This document shows positions 5,191 to 5,829 of a stretch of DNA of 5,829 bases, piece by piece (the stretch's first letter is position 1; each line of letters begins with the position of its first letter). The notes beneath the pieces were generated by a model that worked only from the letters and a program-made list of their open reading frames with translations, did not search any database and was not told the origin of the DNA. This stretch comes from JBOHWJ01 sp050736615 (GTDB lineage Bacteria > Desulfobacterota > Binatia > Binatales > Binataceae): NCBI GenBank assembly GCA_050736615.1, contig JBOHWL010000081.1:1-5829 (forward strand), read 5' to 3'. The translations under genes were made by a program, and so were the position numbers.

Positions 5191-5480
5191 TTAGTGATAA
5201 TCCTCTAAGTTCACGTCGCAAATCTCGCCTGCGGCGGTATCGATGCGGAACGTCAGACGGCGGTTACGTGTGACGCTCAGGCTCCATGTCCCTTTGCGGT
5301 CGCCGGTGAGAGTATGAACCTGCCAGGCCGCAAGCGCCCGCAGCTCTTGGGCGTCTTCATATTGTCGAGGTAACCGGGCATCTTCCGCAACTTGTCCACG
5401 GTCTCGGGTGGTACGCCTTGGGCGATATCGTCCGTGTAAAGCTTCCCCAAGCTCTTATGGGCGAAGTTCCGAATTTTCAC
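5191..5480 (-). pseudogene. higB: HigB-type toxin (RelE superfamily) with a one-base frameshift
   Basis: From GTG 5480 the reading gives VKIRNFAHKSLGKLYTDDIA, then QGVPPETVDKLRKMPGYLDN and MKTP, the standard HigB N-terminal half (xIRxFxHKGLKKLYxxD, GVPPExVDKL). After about 5347 the family continues one frame over: ELRALAAWQVHTLTGDRKGT, then WSLSVTRNRRLTFRI and, at the end, CDVNLEDYH before the TAA at 5191-5193. Total length is 290 bases, one short of 97 codons. Restoring a G in CCC-AAGAG would give Pro-Glu-Glu-Leu and a normal 96-residue toxin. Without it translation stops near 5277 and loses the catalytic C-terminal half. RelE-family toxins cut mRNA on the ribosome. The partner higA is intact. 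Either the toxin is inactivated or this is an assembly indel. Confidence 0.85.
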
Positions 5481-5486
5481 AGCAAC

Positions 5487-5515
5487 ATTGTAGTCTGTAA
5501 CGTAACGCTTTTCAA
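5487..5515 (-). promoter_or_regulatory. Strong sigma70-type promoter of higBA, at the toxin's start codon
   Basis: On the minus strand TTGAAA (5510-5515), a 17-base spacer and TACAAT (5487-5492) each match five of six consensus bases. Only six bases separate the -10 box from the GTG at 5480, so the transcript would begin at about the start codon. No Shine-Dalgarno is present, consistent with leaderless translation of the toxin. The spacer carries a tandem GTTAC-GTTAC (5497-5506), a possible operator for HigA. Confidence 0.65.
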
Positions 5516-5525
5516 AGGCAAAAAT

Positions 5526-5770
5526 TCATAACCTGGCCAGGAGCCTCCTTAATCCCTCGCCGCTGAGTGGAAACACTGTGCCCATGCCGCCGTCGGCCAG
5601 AAATGCGAGCTGGTTTTTAATGCGCGCTTGTTCGATCTCTTTCAGGTTCGCAATTATGCCCTGGAGACGGTCGGGAGCACGCTGCAGTCCGAGAGCTGCG
5701 TCAGGTATGCCTTAAGAGCCTCAAGGCCGCGGAGTATCTCGCTGTAGTTACGGGTGGGAATCGATGCCAT
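5526..5770 (-). pseudogene. Small unrecognised helical protein gene with a one-base frameshift
   Basis: From ATG 5770 the reading is MASIPTRNYSEILRGLEALK followed by AYLTQL, after which the original frame hits TAA at 5654-5656. One frame over, protein-like sequence continues: AALGLQRAPDRLQGIIANLK, then EIEQARIKNQLAFLADGGMG and TVFPLSGEGLRRLLARL, to the TGA at 5526-5528. The joint lies at about 5685-5703 and fits a one-base deletion; the restored product would be about 81 residues. It is predicted mostly helical, with no signal peptide, no membrane segment and no family I recognise. The frame also stays open upstream of the ATG to the window edge, so the start could be further right. No ribosome binding site is obvious. 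It ends 46 bases before higB, which has its own promoter in between. That both halves form plausible amphipathic helices is the only evidence for coding. Confidence 0.45.
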
Positions 5771-5829
5771 TGTGAATATGCGCCGACCATATCGACACAA
5801 CCTTATGGTGTCAGTCGATGCCGCTTGCC

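Noticed and set aside
5341..5351. Programmed ribosomal frameshift in higB
   Set aside because: CCC-AAG-AGC is not a recognised slippery heptamer, no downstream structure was evident, and such control is not known for HigB; an indel is simpler.

Overview
The window looks like an ordinary chromosomal stretch of a moderately GC-rich proteobacterium, most likely beta or gamma. This rests on clear Shine-Dalgarno sequences, two genes with Sec-type signal peptides, a DUF3108 envelope protein, a hydroxychromene-carboxylate-isomerase-like DsbA-fold enzyme, ThpR and a HigBA toxin-antitoxin locus. The taxonomic guess is inference from gene content only. No tRNA, rRNA or CRISPR array was seen.

Layout from left to right. 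(1) Bases 1-206, minus strand: the first 68 residues of a crotonase-family (enoyl-CoA hydratase/isomerase) enzyme that runs off the left edge. (2) About 207-1520: a degraded region. It holds a broken PAPS-reductase-family gene (673-1264, minus) whose recognisable parts lie in three different frames. Around it are a 19-bp perfect inverted repeat (277-295 and 1458-1476), a third interrupted copy of the same motif (509-536), and two CATTAG palindromes (634-652 and 1402-1418). (3) About 1520-1605: a palindromic dispersed-repeat-like element. (4) 1617-3437: two divergent envelope genes, an exported HEAT-repeat protein (minus) and an exported DUF3108 protein (plus), with overlapping divergent promoters between them. 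The 5' end of the DUF3108 gene is anomalous. (5) 3531-4740, plus: a probable two-gene unit of the isomerase-like protein and RNA 2',3'-cyclic phosphodiesterase ThpR. (6) 4741-4878: a convergent intergenic space with a perfect 13-bp-stem hairpin. (7) 4879-5770, minus: an intact HigA antitoxin, a HigB toxin with a one-base frameshift and a good promoter at its start codon, and a small unrecognised helical protein, also with a one-base frameshift.

The main pattern is that three minus-strand genes (PAPS reductase, higB, the small orphan) each need one or two single-base deletions undone to read through. The housekeeping genes from 3531 to 4740, the HEAT gene and higA are intact. This is either real decay of accessory genes or uncorrected indel error in the assembly; the sequence alone cannot separate the two. 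No convincing undescribed system was found. The best leads are the repeat-bounded PAPS-reductase segment, the toxin-dead/antitoxin-intact HigBA locus with an apparently leaderless toxin start, and the hairpin behind higA.
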